From: JAJECS01 sp965243625
Lineage (GTDB): Bacteria; Chloroflexota; UBA11872
Assembly (NCBI GenBank): GCA_965243625.1
Contig: CBDEVI010000002.1
Location: 1,984,001-2,048,000 of the forward strand
Reading direction: 5' to 3'
Length of the DNA stretch: 64,000 bases
The notes below the pieces were generated by a model, which made no database searches, had not been told where the DNA came from, and saw nothing but the letters and a program-made list of their open reading frames with translations. Positions 32,355 to 41,637 of this stretch are shown piece by piece; position 1 is the stretch's first letter; the number at the start of each line of letters is the position of its first letter. The position numbers and the translations under genes were made by a program.

Positions 32355-32915
32355 ATGCGCTACATCAGCCGAAATGAGCTATTCGGCTACGGTTTTCTGA
32401 CCGGTGCGGTGGTGGTGCTGTCGCTGCCGCTGTTTCCGTACCAGTGGCACGTGTTCATGCATGTGGCCGGCGCGGTGGTCTTCCTCGGCAACATTATTGT
32501 CACCGGCGTGTGGATGCTGCTGGCGGAGCGGACGCGGAGCATCCCAGTGATCCACTTCTCGGCCAAGGCGGTGATCCGGGCCGATTTCCTGTTCACATTG
32601 CCGGGCGTTCTGCTGCTGGTGATCAATGGGATCGTGATGGTGGTTGCCCGGTGGGGCGGGTGGGACGCGTTTCACCAGATCTCGTGGGTCACCGTTGCGC
32701 TGGGGTTGTTCATCGCGTCCGGCGTGATCTGGGTGGGCGCCCTGCTCCCCGCCCAACATCGGATGGCGGTGTTTTCGGACCCGTCGGCCTATCCGGAGTC
32801 TCTGCCGCCGCGCTTCGTCTCGGCGATCCGTCAGTGGTATTTCTGGGGCGTGCTGGCGATTCTGCTCCCCGTCGTCTCGCTCTACCTGATGGTCCACAAG
32901 CCGGCGTTCGGATAA
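32355..32915 (+). CDS. DUF2269-like integral membrane protein
   Basis: The 186-aa protein has about five membrane segments (YGFLTGAVVVLSLPLF, VFMHVAGAVVFLGNIIVTGVWML, FLFTLPGVLLLVINGIVMVV, ISWVTVALGLFIASGVIWV and FWGVLAILLPVVSLYLM). The conserved HVAGAVVFLGN motif and a following conserved RADF are typical of DUF2269. The function is unknown. The ATG at 32355 is chosen over an upstream one; the Shine-Dalgarno sequence is weak. Confidence 0.82.
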   Translation: MRYISRNELFGYGFLTGAVVVLSLPLFPYQWHVFMHVAGAVVFLGNIIVTGVWMLLAERTRSIPVIHFSAKAVIRADFLFTLPGVLLLVINGIVMVVARWGGWDAFHQISWVTVALGLFIASGVIWVGALLPAQHRMAVFSDPSAYPESLPPRFVSAIRQWYFWGVLAILLPVVSLYLMVHKPAFG

Positions 32916-33087
32916 GGCGCTGCGACGGAGATTTCCGGAACCCCGGCGGTCCGACCGGTCGAGGCGCCCGAAACCACGGCAGCTGTGACGCAGCAGGGGT
33001 CTCACTGCGAGGTAGCGAGCGGCATTGACTATCGGACCACCGGATGGCTTCGCCTCGGCGTCGGGCCCCCTTGATTCGTCCAGTGAC

Positions 33088-33178
33088 ACGCTGGGGTGGA
33101 TTCCCGCCTTCGCGGGAATCACAAAGGACTACGCAGAGGACTCCCTTCGCGGGAATGACGGACTCGAATTGACCCGAT
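33088..33178. repeat. Hairpin repeat copy
   Basis: The TTCCCGC/GCGGGAA hairpin is followed by 'aatcacaaaggactacgcagaggactcc' and a second GCGGGAATGACGGACTC. The rest of the 32916-33265 gap becomes AT-rich from about 33180 and probably holds the carbonic anhydrase promoter; I see only a weak match there (TTGTTT-17-TATTTC at 33208-33236). Confidence 0.75.
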
Positions 33179-33265
33179 ACTCATTTAGAAGCAAGCGTCG
33201 TGATATATTGTTTGGCCAATACCGTCGCTTTATTTCTGATTTTCCTTACATGAGAGGAGAACGAT

Positions 33266-33763
33266 TTGACGGAAATCGACGAGGTCTTGGCTAGCAGCGC
33301 CAGCTATGCGGCAAGCTTCCGCGCGGGGGATTTGACCGCATCGCCCGGGCGCAGCCTTGCGGTAGTGGCGTGCGCGGACGCGCGCATTGACGTGCACAGA
33401 ATCCTGGGGCTCAAGGAGGGCGACGCTCACGTCCTCCGAAACGCGGGAGGCGTGATTACCGACGATGTGATTCGGTCGCTGATCATTTCCCAGCGACTGC
33501 TCGGCACCCGCGAGGTCATGGTCATCCATCACACCGACTGCGGCATGCTGAAATTCCGCGACGACGACTTCAAGGACGAAATTGAAGCCGAAACGGGGAT
33601 TCGTCCGGCATTCGCGCTCGAAGCGTTCGCGGATCTCGACCAGAATATGCGGCAATCCATTGCTCGAATCCACGCCAGCCCGTTTATTCCACACAAAGAC
33701 CAGATTCGGGGGTTCATCTACGATTGCGCCTCTGGAAAGCTCTCGGAGGTCCTGGATTCATAG
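33266..33763 (+). CDS. Beta-carbonic anhydrase
   Basis: The 165-aa protein interconverts CO2 and bicarbonate. The zinc ligands are Cys36 (in VACADARID, which also supplies the Asp38/Arg40 dyad), His89 and Cys92 (in IHHTDCG). The NAGG motif (HVLRNAGGVITDDVIRS) is also typical. It starts with TTG at 33266 behind GAGGAGA. The gene and its flanks are less GC-rich than the neighbours and use more ATT/GAA codons, suggesting transfer. The SulP transporter downstream suggests joint bicarbonate handling. Confidence 0.93.
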   Translation: MTEIDEVLASSASYAASFRAGDLTASPGRSLAVVACADARIDVHRILGLKEGDAHVLRNAGGVITDDVIRSLIISQRLLGTREVMVIHHTDCGMLKFRDDDFKDEIEAETGIRPAFALEAFADLDQNMRQSIARIHASPFIPHKDQIRGFIYDCASGKLSEVLDS

Positions 33764-34116
33764 CCAAATCATGGCAGAAGTGTTTGGTTTCAATCGATGA
33801 ATCGATCTAAGTCGCAAATCAATTGTTATTCTGCATTCAATCGATGTTTTATTTCATCATCAATGCGAGGATTCCGGTCGCATTGTCCGCAAAGAAGTTT
33901 GGTGCTATAGTTCGGGATCGTTAGATTTGGCGGGGCCGGGCGGTCCGCCATGCGGCAGCGAGGGAGAGGCACGTTGCCCGCCGTAGCCCCACCCCGGCAA
34001 ATGGCATCGCTGCCGTCGAAACCCCCGCGCCGGGCTTCCAGCCTCACAGCAACCCCGGTGGAATTCGCGGGTAGCCACCGACAGGCGGAAGCGGGGGATC
34101 GATCGGGAACTCGGTC
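33764..34116. other. Intergenic region with a low-GC half
   Basis: 33770-33900 is AT-rich ('gtttggtttcaatcgatgaatcgatctaag', 'ttatttcatcatcaatgcg') and then changes to GC-rich near 33925. No gene or convincing terminator is seen. The sharp composition change suggests a join between foreign and resident DNA. Confidence 0.5.
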
Positions 34117-35733
34117 GTGAGCTACACCCGCCAGGCCCTTCGCGGAGATCTTTTCGGCGGCGTAGCGGCTGCCGTCGTCGGGTTGCCATTTGCGCTGGCC
34201 TTTGGCGTGGCGTCGGGACTTGGCCCAATGGCCGGCCTCTACGGGGCGATCGCCGTGGGGTTCTTCGCGGCGGTGTTTGGGGGCACGCGGTCGCAGATTT
34301 CGGGGCCCACCGCCCCGGTTGCCATGGCCATGGCGGTGGTCGTCGCCATGCACGCCGACAACATGGCCGAAGCGTTCACCGTGGTCATCATGGCGGGCCT
34401 CATCCAGACGCTCCTGGGCGCCATTCGCGTGGGTCGCTTCGTGGCCTACGCGCCGTTTTCCGTGATCTCAGGACTCCTGTCCGGCGTGGGCATCATCATC
34501 ATCCTGGTGCAGACGCTGCCCTTCGTGGGCGCCCCCGTCGCAATCGGCGGCCCCGTGGAGACGGTGCGTGCGTGGCTGGACGCGCGACACGACGTCAACT
34601 ACAGCGCGCTGGCGATCGCCGTGGTCACGTTGGCGGTGGTCGTGGCGTGGCCCAAGCGGTTGCGGACCTATCTCCCGCCGACGCTGGTGGCGCTGCTGGC
34701 CGGAACGCTGCTCAGCGCGCTGTGGCTCAGCGATACGCCCGTCATCGGCGACGTGCCAACGGGCCTGCCGGAGTTGCAGTTGCCCGACGTGTCCGTCGAC
34801 GCCCTGGCCGGCGCGGTGTTGCCCGCGCTGATCATCGCCCTGCTGGGAGCGATCGACAGTTTGATGACCTCTCGGGTCGCCGACTCGATGACGCGCACGC
34901 GGCACGACCTGAACCGGGAGCTGATCGGCCATGGCATCGGCAACATGGCCGTGGGATTCGTCGGCGGGCTTCCGGGCGCCGGAGTGACGCCCGGCACCGT
35001 GGCGAATCTCCGCGCGGGGGGACGCACGCCGGTTTCCGGCGCATTGCGCGCGGCCATCCTGCTGGCGCTGGTCCTGGCCCTGGGGCGATACGTCGAGTTC
35101 ATCCCCCACGCGGCGCTGGCCGGAATCCTGATCAAGATCGGCTGGGACATCATCGATTGGCAGTTCCTCACTCGCATCCACCGCGTGCAGCCCGAGCACC
35201 TGCTGGTCATGGCCGTCACGCTGGGATTGACGCTGGTCCTCGACCTGGTCACCGCCGTGGCCATCGGTCTGATCGCCGCCGCCGTGGCAAGCGCACGCCA
35301 ATTCGAGCGCCTAGACATGGACAGCGTCGTTTCGACGCCGCTACCGGAGCAGAGCGCTGGGCCCGGTTCGGATGGCTCGGGCGAGGAGACCTCGTTCGCC
35401 GAACGCGTGGGCCTGGTGTCGCTGACGGGGAGCTTTTCCGTGATCTCCGCAAGCAAGCTGATCAACACGATCAGCGCCGACATTCGCCAGCACGAGGTCG
35501 TGATCCTCGACTTTTCCGACACGGTCTACATGGACGACAGCGCCGCGCTGGTGCTGGAGCGGCTGATCGATGTGGCGATTGCCGAAGACACCACGTGTGT
35601 GGTGTTGGGTCTCGGAGGTCGGGCCGCCATCACCCTGCACGCGCTCAACGTGCTGCGGCGCATTCCCGCGGACCGCTTTGTGGCCACCCTGGATGACGCG
35701 CAGGCGACGGCAAGGCGTTTGCTGGAGAGCTAA
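34117..35733 (+). CDS. SulP-family anion/bicarbonate transporter with STAS domain
   Basis: The 538-aa protein has an SLC26/SulP transport domain (about 1-400) with some twelve membrane segments. The sequence QISGPTAPVAMAMAVVVA matches the SulP helix 3 anion-site region, followed by VGFVGGLPGAG. A cytoplasmic STAS domain follows (about 430-538, with VVILDFSDTVYMDDSAALVLERL). The position after a beta-carbonic anhydrase, as in BicA-type pairs, favours bicarbonate over sulphate. The start is GTG; the promoter is in the gap at 33764-34116 or shared with the carbonic anhydrase gene. Confidence 0.9.
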   Translation: MSYTRQALRGDLFGGVAAAVVGLPFALAFGVASGLGPMAGLYGAIAVGFFAAVFGGTRSQISGPTAPVAMAMAVVVAMHADNMAEAFTVVIMAGLIQTLLGAIRVGRFVAYAPFSVISGLLSGVGIIIILVQTLPFVGAPVAIGGPVETVRAWLDARHDVNYSALAIAVVTLAVVVAWPKRLRTYLPPTLVALLAGTLLSALWLSDTPVIGDVPTGLPELQLPDVSVDALAGAVLPALIIALLGAIDSLMTSRVADSMTRTRHDLNRELIGHGIGNMAVGFVGGLPGAGVTPGTVANLRAGGRTPVSGALRAAILLALVLALGRYVEFIPHAALAGILIKIGWDIIDWQFLTRIHRVQPEHLLVMAVTLGLTLVLDLVTAVAIGLIAAAVASARQFERLDMDSVVSTPLPEQSAGPGSDGSGEETSFAERVGLVSLTGSFSVISASKLINTISADIRQHEVVILDFSDTVYMDDSAALVLERLIDVAIAEDTTCVVLGLGGRAAITLHALNVLRRIPADRFVATLDDAQATARRLLES

Positions 35734-35790
35734 CCCAGCGGCAGGAACCACCCCGGCTGTTCGGTCACGTCTGGAGATGCAGTGGGGGCA

Positions 35791-38547
35791 TCACCGATCT
35801 GTCGGGCGTCGGCCTACTCGCCGAAGCATCGAGCGGCAACGGGAGCGGTCGACACCGTTCACCACCAGGCTCGCTGCCACACCTCCAGCGGTGACGGCGG
35901 CGATGGCGATGCCCAGGTCATACCAGCGCTGGGGCGCGTATTCGAAGGTGATCGCGGAGTCTTCGGCAACCGGCAGGAAATAGCCGTTCCAGAGGCCGTC
36001 CGCGAGCAGCGGGGCGAAGGCTTGGCCGTCCACCCAGGCCAGCCAGGTGGGGTCGTAGGCGCGGCGGAGGACGATGAAGGCCCAGCCGCCGGCGCCGCGC
36101 GCGGTGGCTTCGATCCGGGTGAGCTCACGCGTCGAGACTTCAAGACGCGGCTGGACCAGCGCGGGCGAGGTCTGATCCGCAATCGGGCGCCATGCGATGG
36201 GCGCCAGGGCCAGGGTGCTCACGGCTTCGAGCCCGGGTCCGGCGATGACGCTGACGTCTCCATCCGCCGCGGCCCCGACCCGCATCCACCGCCAGCCGGT
36301 CGCCGGAGTCGTGGTGGTGAGCCGCGCGCTGGAGTTGGCGGTCGCAACGTCGATCCAGGTCGAGCGAGGGCTGGTGAAGACACGCAGCCAGACGGCGCGG
36401 TCGCGGTGGTCGGGGACGGGAATCCGCAGCGCCGCACGCTCGCCTCCCGGCGTGGCGAACGCCAGCCCCAGGCCGTAGTCCGATGCCCAGTCGTGGAGGT
36501 CCTCCCGCCCAAGGCGCTTGAGCCAGGACTGCCGCTCATCCGCGTATGCCCCGCCGCGGGTCCAGCCGTCCTTCGACCCGTGGAAGCCAAACCAGCCGGT
36601 GACGGGCATCAGCTCGACGTTTTCGGCGACGCCGAAGATTGCGTCGGTGGTTGCCTGCGCCGGGGAGGGCGAGTCGGGCAGCGACGGACGCACCCGGTGG
36701 TTGGCCAGGACGCGCGTGACGCCGGCAGGGGCGGCAACGTCGAGCGTGTCGCTCCAGACCGCGTTGGTGGCTTCGAGCAGCGGCGCGGCGGCGCCAAGTT
36801 CGAACGCCATGGCGTTGGGGCCGGACGCCAGAACGGCAGCGTCGGGCAGCGCGGCGAGGGCCGCGGCCAACTCGTCACCTGCCGGCTGATCGCGGATTAG
36901 CACCACGTGGCTAAAGCCCCCGCGTTGGACGGCGGCAAGCGCCTCGGCAGGCTCGACGCCGTAGATGTATTCGATCCATCGACCGGGGATGGACGACGGC
37001 GGCGCCGGCGAGCGCGTGTCGCCGGTGAGGGATGGGTTCGCCAGGCTCGCCGCCTCCATCAGGCGCAAGGTGCGCGCCGGGTCCCAGGGCGCGGGCCGGT
37101 TGTCGGAGGACACGACCAGGATTCGACCCTCCGGCCCGGCGGCCGCGTCCGCCACCCGCAACACGTCGCGATAGTCCGCCGGCAACGGCCGGGGGACGTA
37201 GCCGGGTTGATCGGTGCTCCAAAGGAGCGGCACGGCAGGCGCGGCATGGACGCCAAGCGCGAGAACGATATAGCCGACGAGCAGTGCGGGCGCGAGCGCG
37301 CTTCGCGTCCACCCGCCGGCCTCAATCCGGCTGAGAAGATCGGCGGTCACGAATCCGGCGCCAAAGGCCTGCGCCATGATGAGCAGTCCGACCACCCGGT
37401 CCGGTTCACGAAATACCCACAGGCCGGGAACGGTATTCACGGCTGCCTGATACGTGTCGGCCGTGAGCGTCGAGTTCGACGCGGCCGCGACCAAGGCCGC
37501 GGCATACCCCCCAACGGCCAGATAGAGCGCCGGCGGTCCCCAACGGCGTAGGACAACTGCCGCCAGGGGCAGCGCCGCCACCGCCCAGCCGGCGAACTCC
37601 CAGGGCAGCCGGCTGGCGCCGGCGGGAACCAAGAGCTCATGCCAGTTGGCGTTGGCGGCTCCCAGGAGCGTGGTCGGCAGGTCCTGGTGATGCGCGAGCA
37701 CCGTGCGGGTTTGGTCCATGAGGGTGTAGGCCGGATCGGGGCTGCCCCCGAAGAGCTTGACGGCCACATACGGCGCGATCTGATAGGCCAACAGCGGGAC
37801 GACTGCCGCCGACCACACGAGGCCGTCGGTCAGCGCCCGGCGGCGCTTGACGGGGCACTGCACCATGGTGCCGATGACCCACGCGGCAATCATGAACGTG
37901 GTGAAGACCAGGTAGTGGGGCTGCGCCGCGCCCAAGACCGCGAAGACGAGGGCGGATGCAACCGTCCAGCGTCGTTGCGCGGTTCGGGTGCCCTCAAGAT
38001 AGAGCCCCAACACGAGCGGCGCCGCCGCCCATTGAGCCAGCAGCCAGCTGTGCTCCAGACGCGCGATCGTCCAGGGATTGACCACCAATGCCACCGCCGC
38101 GACCATGGCTCCCGTGGCTGCGCAGGTGCGAGGAATCTCAGTGCGCCAGCGGGCGAACAAGGCAAAGGCCGCAAAGGCGCTGACGTATCCGACGCCCGCG
38201 ATCCACAGCACGATCAGGCGCGCATACGTCGGGCCGTCCAGGCCAAGCGCTTTGGCGACGCCGACGAGCGCGAGCGTGACCGGCAGCCGGCCAGCACCCG
38301 CGATGCTCAGCGTCTCGCGCGGCGACCACAGGGGATAGACGCTGTGCTCGATTACGCGATCCAGGAAAAGCGAGGGATAGAGGTCACGCTGCTGCAGGTC
38401 GCCGGGGGTCGTGATGACGGCCCAGAAGACGGCCACCACAATCAGCGCGCCGGCGCCGAACGCCAGCGCCCAGGGGCTGGCCAGCCGCCCGGCAAGCCGC
38501 CAGAGAGCCGGCAGCGACAAACGGCTGCCACCTGGGCGGCGGGTCAC
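35791..38547 (-). CDS. Large polytopic membrane protein, YfhO/GT-C-like (module 1)
   Basis: The 918-aa protein has about a dozen membrane segments in its N-terminal 500 residues, an external domain of about 350 residues and a final membrane helix (LGIAIAAVTAGGVAASLVV). The first external loop DLYPSLFLDRVIEHSVYPLWSP resembles the loop with acidic residues of GT-C glycosyltransferases, and the C-terminal 'WLAWVDGQ..' resembles YfhO. It may transfer a sugar from a lipid carrier outside the membrane. The GTG at 38547 is chosen because MTRRPGGSRLS precedes the first helix and a longer frame would cover the divergent neighbour's start at 38553. Confidence 0.78.
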   Translation of the reverse strand: MTRRPGGSRLSLPALWRLAGRLASPWALAFGAGALIVVAVFWAVITTPGDLQQRDLYPSLFLDRVIEHSVYPLWSPRETLSIAGAGRLPVTLALVGVAKALGLDGPTYARLIVLWIAGVGYVSAFAAFALFARWRTEIPRTCAATGAMVAAVALVVNPWTIARLEHSWLLAQWAAAPLVLGLYLEGTRTAQRRWTVASALVFAVLGAAQPHYLVFTTFMIAAWVIGTMVQCPVKRRRALTDGLVWSAAVVPLLAYQIAPYVAVKLFGGSPDPAYTLMDQTRTVLAHHQDLPTTLLGAANANWHELLVPAGASRLPWEFAGWAVAALPLAAVVLRRWGPPALYLAVGGYAAALVAAASNSTLTADTYQAAVNTVPGLWVFREPDRVVGLLIMAQAFGAGFVTADLLSRIEAGGWTRSALAPALLVGYIVLALGVHAAPAVPLLWSTDQPGYVPRPLPADYRDVLRVADAAAGPEGRILVVSSDNRPAPWDPARTLRLMEAASLANPSLTGDTRSPAPPSSIPGRWIEYIYGVEPAEALAAVQRGGFSHVVLIRDQPAGDELAAALAALPDAAVLASGPNAMAFELGAAAPLLEATNAVWSDTLDVAAPAGVTRVLANHRVRPSLPDSPSPAQATTDAIFGVAENVELMPVTGWFGFHGSKDGWTRGGAYADERQSWLKRLGREDLHDWASDYGLGLAFATPGGERAALRIPVPDHRDRAVWLRVFTSPRSTWIDVATANSSARLTTTTPATGWRWMRVGAAADGDVSVIAGPGLEAVSTLALAPIAWRPIADQTSPALVQPRLEVSTRELTRIEATARGAGGWAFIVLRRAYDPTWLAWVDGQAFAPLLADGLWNGYFLPVAEDSAITFEYAPQRWYDLGIAIAAVTAGGVAASLVVNGVDRSRCRSMLRRVGRRPTDR

Positions 38548-38552
38548 TGCCG

Positions 38553-39302
38553 ATGATGTTGCAGCGATTTGGGGTGGCACGGGGTGTGCTGGCGGCCTTG
38601 AGTGTAGTCGCGGCCGTGGCGGCCGCCCTGGCGCTGGGAGGCGCGGAACGCCAGTGGCCGGCGTTCCCAAGCTACGCGTTCAATCTGAACTTCGGGCCCG
38701 CCTTTGCCGGCGGCAGCCTGGAGCAGACGTTCGCCGCTCCGGCCACGCCGCTTCTCCGCATCGAGCTGCGCGCGGTCAGTCCCTGGCCCGAGACCGTCAT
38801 GGTTCGGGTGCGCGATGTCGGCAATCCGGCGGCGGTGGTGCTGGTCGAGTCCTCCGTTGGGATTGCCGCCGACGGCGCGATACGTCTCGACCTTCCGGGG
38901 ACGGTGGATACGAGCGAACGGTTCCTGCAAGTCCAAGTCGTCAATCCGCCCGAGTCACTCACGCCCTTAGCGCTCCAGGCCAATCACACCGATCCCTATG
39001 GCGGCGGACAAGCCGCCATCGGCAGAGACCCCGGCACGGGATCGGTTGACCTGGTGCTACAGACCTGGCGGCGTGTCACGCCAACGGCGCTTGCGCTGGA
39101 GGTGCTACGCGCAAACGCGCTAGGCGCCCTCTTCGCGCTGACGTCCCTCGTGGCAGTCGCTGGTCTGGCGCTGGCCTGGGGCTGGCCTCGCATTGCCGAC
39201 CGATCACGATCGGTGGCGGCGGCAGCCACCTTGCTGGGCTTCGCGGTGGGACTTGGGCTGCTGCGTATCGGCTTTGAAGTTCTTGCGCCCTGGGTGACCT
39301 GA
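38553..39302 (+). CDS. Small membrane protein with external beta domain (module 1 partner)
   Basis: The 249-aa protein has an N-terminal membrane segment (VLAALSVVAAVAAALALGG), a beta-rich external domain of about 160 residues (FNLNFGPAFAGGSLEQTF, then PLLRIELRAVSPWPETVMVRVRD) and two C-terminal membrane segments (LGALFALTSLVAVAGLALAWG and VAAAATLLGFAVGLGLLRIGF). The design matches the 240-aa proteins at 41634 and 63158 and the 372-aa protein at 50750. It is divergent from the module 1 large protein with only 5 bp between starts. Its function is unknown; it probably assists the large partner. Confidence 0.8.
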   Translation: MMLQRFGVARGVLAALSVVAAVAAALALGGAERQWPAFPSYAFNLNFGPAFAGGSLEQTFAAPATPLLRIELRAVSPWPETVMVRVRDVGNPAAVVLVESSVGIAADGAIRLDLPGTVDTSERFLQVQVVNPPESLTPLALQANHTDPYGGGQAAIGRDPGTGSVDLVLQTWRRVTPTALALEVLRANALGALFALTSLVAVAGLALAWGWPRIADRSRSVAAAATLLGFAVGLGLLRIGFEVLAPWVT

Positions 39303-39307
39303 CGGCG

Positions 39308-40324
39308 CTAGCCGCCCCACTCGGCGCGGCTGTGCGGTCGCGCCGCCCCCAGGAGGCGTCGCAGCGTCACCGTGCCGTAGACGACGAGCGTGATCCAGCA
39401 CGCGGGCAGGTGATAGAGCCAGGCGCGATCGCGCCGACGCATCCAGCCAATCGCCGCCTGGACCAGCAAGGGCGCTACGGTCAGCGTGGCGGCGGCGAAT
39501 AGCATGGCGCCGCGCCACGGCGGGGCGGTCGGCCCCGTCCGCATGCCGGCCGCGCTGAAGTAGAGAAAATCCTGCGCTCGGCGCGTTTGCTTGCGGGCGA
39601 ACTGTCGGAGGGATTGGGCGTAGTGGTGCGCGATGCCATGGTGGAGTTTGGCGACATGGACGAACGATCCGGAAGTGCCTGTGTGAAGGATGTCGACATC
39701 GAAGAGATAGCCGTCGCGCACGGCGGCGGCGGCAACCGACCGCCGGGTGAAGAATCCGTTGGCCCCCACCGTCGGTAGTCGCTCGCGACGGAACCGAACC
39801 TTGCGGTAGGTGGGGGTCTCCTCGTAGATCTCGTGATCCACGCCGGTCCACTTGCCCGTGACGAGGCATTCGCGGTCGTAAGTCCCGAGAAAGAGAACGA
39901 AGGGATCGTTCATGCCGAGCAGCGCGAAATAGCGATCGAGCGCGGGCATCGTTTCCAGGGCGGTGAACTGGATCGGCTCGGCGCCCGCGATCTGAGGATC
40001 GCCCAAAGCGTCGACGACGGTCTCCAGGGTGTCCGGCGACGTCAGCTCGTTGTCCGAGTCGACAAAGCCCACGATTTCGTGGGACGCGCGCGCCAGACCG
40101 GCGGCCTTGCCGGCTTCACCCGTGACCAGTGGGTTTTCGACCACCGTGCAGCCCCACGACTCGGCAACGCGCCGCGTCGTATCGGTTGAGCCGCCGTCGG
40201 CGACGATGATCTCCAGCCGATCCGCGGGATATCGCTGGGCGCGAATCGACCGGAGCGCAATTTCAAGACTCCGCGCGCAGTTGAGCGTGGGGATGACGAT
40301 CGAGATTCCGGGGACATCCGCCAT
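39308..40324 (-). CDS. Family 2 glycosyltransferase
   Basis: The 338-aa protein has the GT2 (GT-A) fold: ISIVIPTLNCARSLEIALRSI, the nucleotide-sugar DGGST, and the DXD-like VDSDNEL. Two membrane helices at the C-terminus (FAAATLTVAPLLVQAAI and WITLVVYGTVTLRR) anchor it. It should transfer a sugar onto a lipid-linked acceptor on the cytoplasmic face. The ATG at 40324 precedes the first strand. Confidence 0.92.
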   Translation of the reverse strand: MADVPGISIVIPTLNCARSLEIALRSIRAQRYPADRLEIIVADGGSTDTTRRVAESWGCTVVENPLVTGEAGKAAGLARASHEIVGFVDSDNELTSPDTLETVVDALGDPQIAGAEPIQFTALETMPALDRYFALLGMNDPFVLFLGTYDRECLVTGKWTGVDHEIYEETPTYRKVRFRRERLPTVGANGFFTRRSVAAAAVRDGYLFDVDILHTGTSGSFVHVAKLHHGIAHHYAQSLRQFARKQTRRAQDFLYFSAAGMRTGPTAPPWRGAMLFAAATLTVAPLLVQAAIGWMRRRDRAWLYHLPACWITLVVYGTVTLRRLLGAARPHSRAEWGG

Positions 40325-40404
40325 GGCCGCAGTATGCCGAAGCTCCCGCTGTGCGAGTCGACCGGCTACCGGAACCACGTCGCGGAATCCGGGCGTGAGG
40401 ACTC

Positions 40405-41637
40405 CTAGGCGTCGTTGCCGGACGCACCGCCGGTGCCGAGGTCGAATCCATATTGCTGGACGATCACGTCCACGTTTCGCTCGGAGAATCGGCGCTCAGC
40501 CGCGGCGCGTGCCCGCGCGCGGAGCGCGGTCAGACCGGGGCGATCAGCCAGCATGTCCTGCAGTCCGGCCATGAACGCCTCGGCGCACGGCTCAACGAGC
40601 CGCCCGATCTCGGGAGTCACGGCTTCTCGCAGACCACCGAGATTGCTCGCGACGATTGGCGTTCCAGTCGCGCTGCCCTCGAGCACCACGATCCCCGCCG
40701 CCTCCTCGTACTGCGACGGCACCAGCAGCAGGTCAGCCGCGGCGTACATCGTCGCGATGGTGTCGAGGCGTTCGGCCGGCGGGCCGGCAGGATCCTGCAT
40801 GAGCGTCAAGTTTGGCGACGCCGTTGAAGCCTCCGCGACTTCGGCTCCCATGTCACCTTCGGCGCCCAGCATCCGGAATTGCACGTTGGGCAGCCGCCGC
40901 GCGAGATCGAGAACGATGCCCACACCCTTCTTGCGCAACAGTCGACCAACAAAGAGGCAGGTGGGCGCCGACTCCGGCCACCCGAGCTTGGCGCGAGCTT
41001 CGTCCTGGCGGCGCGGCCGAAAAACCTCGAGGTCGACCCAGTGCTGGTGGGCGGTGACGCGTGCCGGATCCAGGCCGATGGCGAGAAGCTCCTGCCGGGA
41101 CGCCTCGCTCACGGTCAACACCCGATCGGCGCGCCCGAGCAGGGAACGCACGGCTTGCGCCAGCACCCGGCGTTGCCGCAGCTCGTAGATCGCATGCATG
41201 CTGACGACGATCGGCTGTCGCGCACCGGTCCAGCGCATGCCCAAGGCGGCCACGGCGGCGGACAGCCCGTGCGCGTGAATGACGTCAAAGCCGTCGCTAT
41301 GACGTATCCGGTGTCGAATGGCGCCCGCCAGCAGGCCGGGAACCAGGTAGGCGAACACCAGCGGCGCGTAAGGTTCGATGCGCGGATGCCATCCGCGCCC
41401 AAACCACGGAATGCGAATGACTTCGCCGTTCGGGAGCGGCTCGCGCGACGGGGCCTTCACCGGAGCGACCAGCGGTTGGTGCGTGAGGAGCGTGACGCGG
41501 GTGTTTCGCCGCGCGAGTGCGGCGATGAGCGCGTCGATGTGCGTCTCGACGCCGCCACGATTGGGCGAGGCGAATGGTGACAGCATGAGCACACGCCGAC
41601 GGTCGCGGGAGTGGGCGTCGCGCGCAGCCGGCGTCAT
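40405..41637 (-). CDS. GT4-family glycosyltransferase (module 2)
   Basis: The 410-aa protein has the GT-B fold of family 4. The N-terminal domain has FASPNRGGVETHIDALIAAL, and the C-terminal domain has CLFVGRLLRKKGVGIVLDL, followed by the EX7E-type nucleotide motif around IVVLEGSATGTPIVASNLGGLREAV. The start overlaps the stop of the 240-aa gene by 4 bp, so it is in an operon with 42356 and 44428. The sugar is unknown. Confidence 0.92.
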   Translation of the reverse strand: MTPAARDAHSRDRRRVLMLSPFASPNRGGVETHIDALIAALARRNTRVTLLTHQPLVAPVKAPSREPLPNGEVIRIPWFGRGWHPRIEPYAPLVFAYLVPGLLAGAIRHRIRHSDGFDVIHAHGLSAAVAALGMRWTGARQPIVVSMHAIYELRQRRVLAQAVRSLLGRADRVLTVSEASRQELLAIGLDPARVTAHQHWVDLEVFRPRRQDEARAKLGWPESAPTCLFVGRLLRKKGVGIVLDLARRLPNVQFRMLGAEGDMGAEVAEASTASPNLTLMQDPAGPPAERLDTIATMYAAADLLLVPSQYEEAAGIVVLEGSATGTPIVASNLGGLREAVTPEIGRLVEPCAEAFMAGLQDMLADRPGLTALRARARAAAERRFSERNVDVIVQQYGFDLGTGGASGNDA

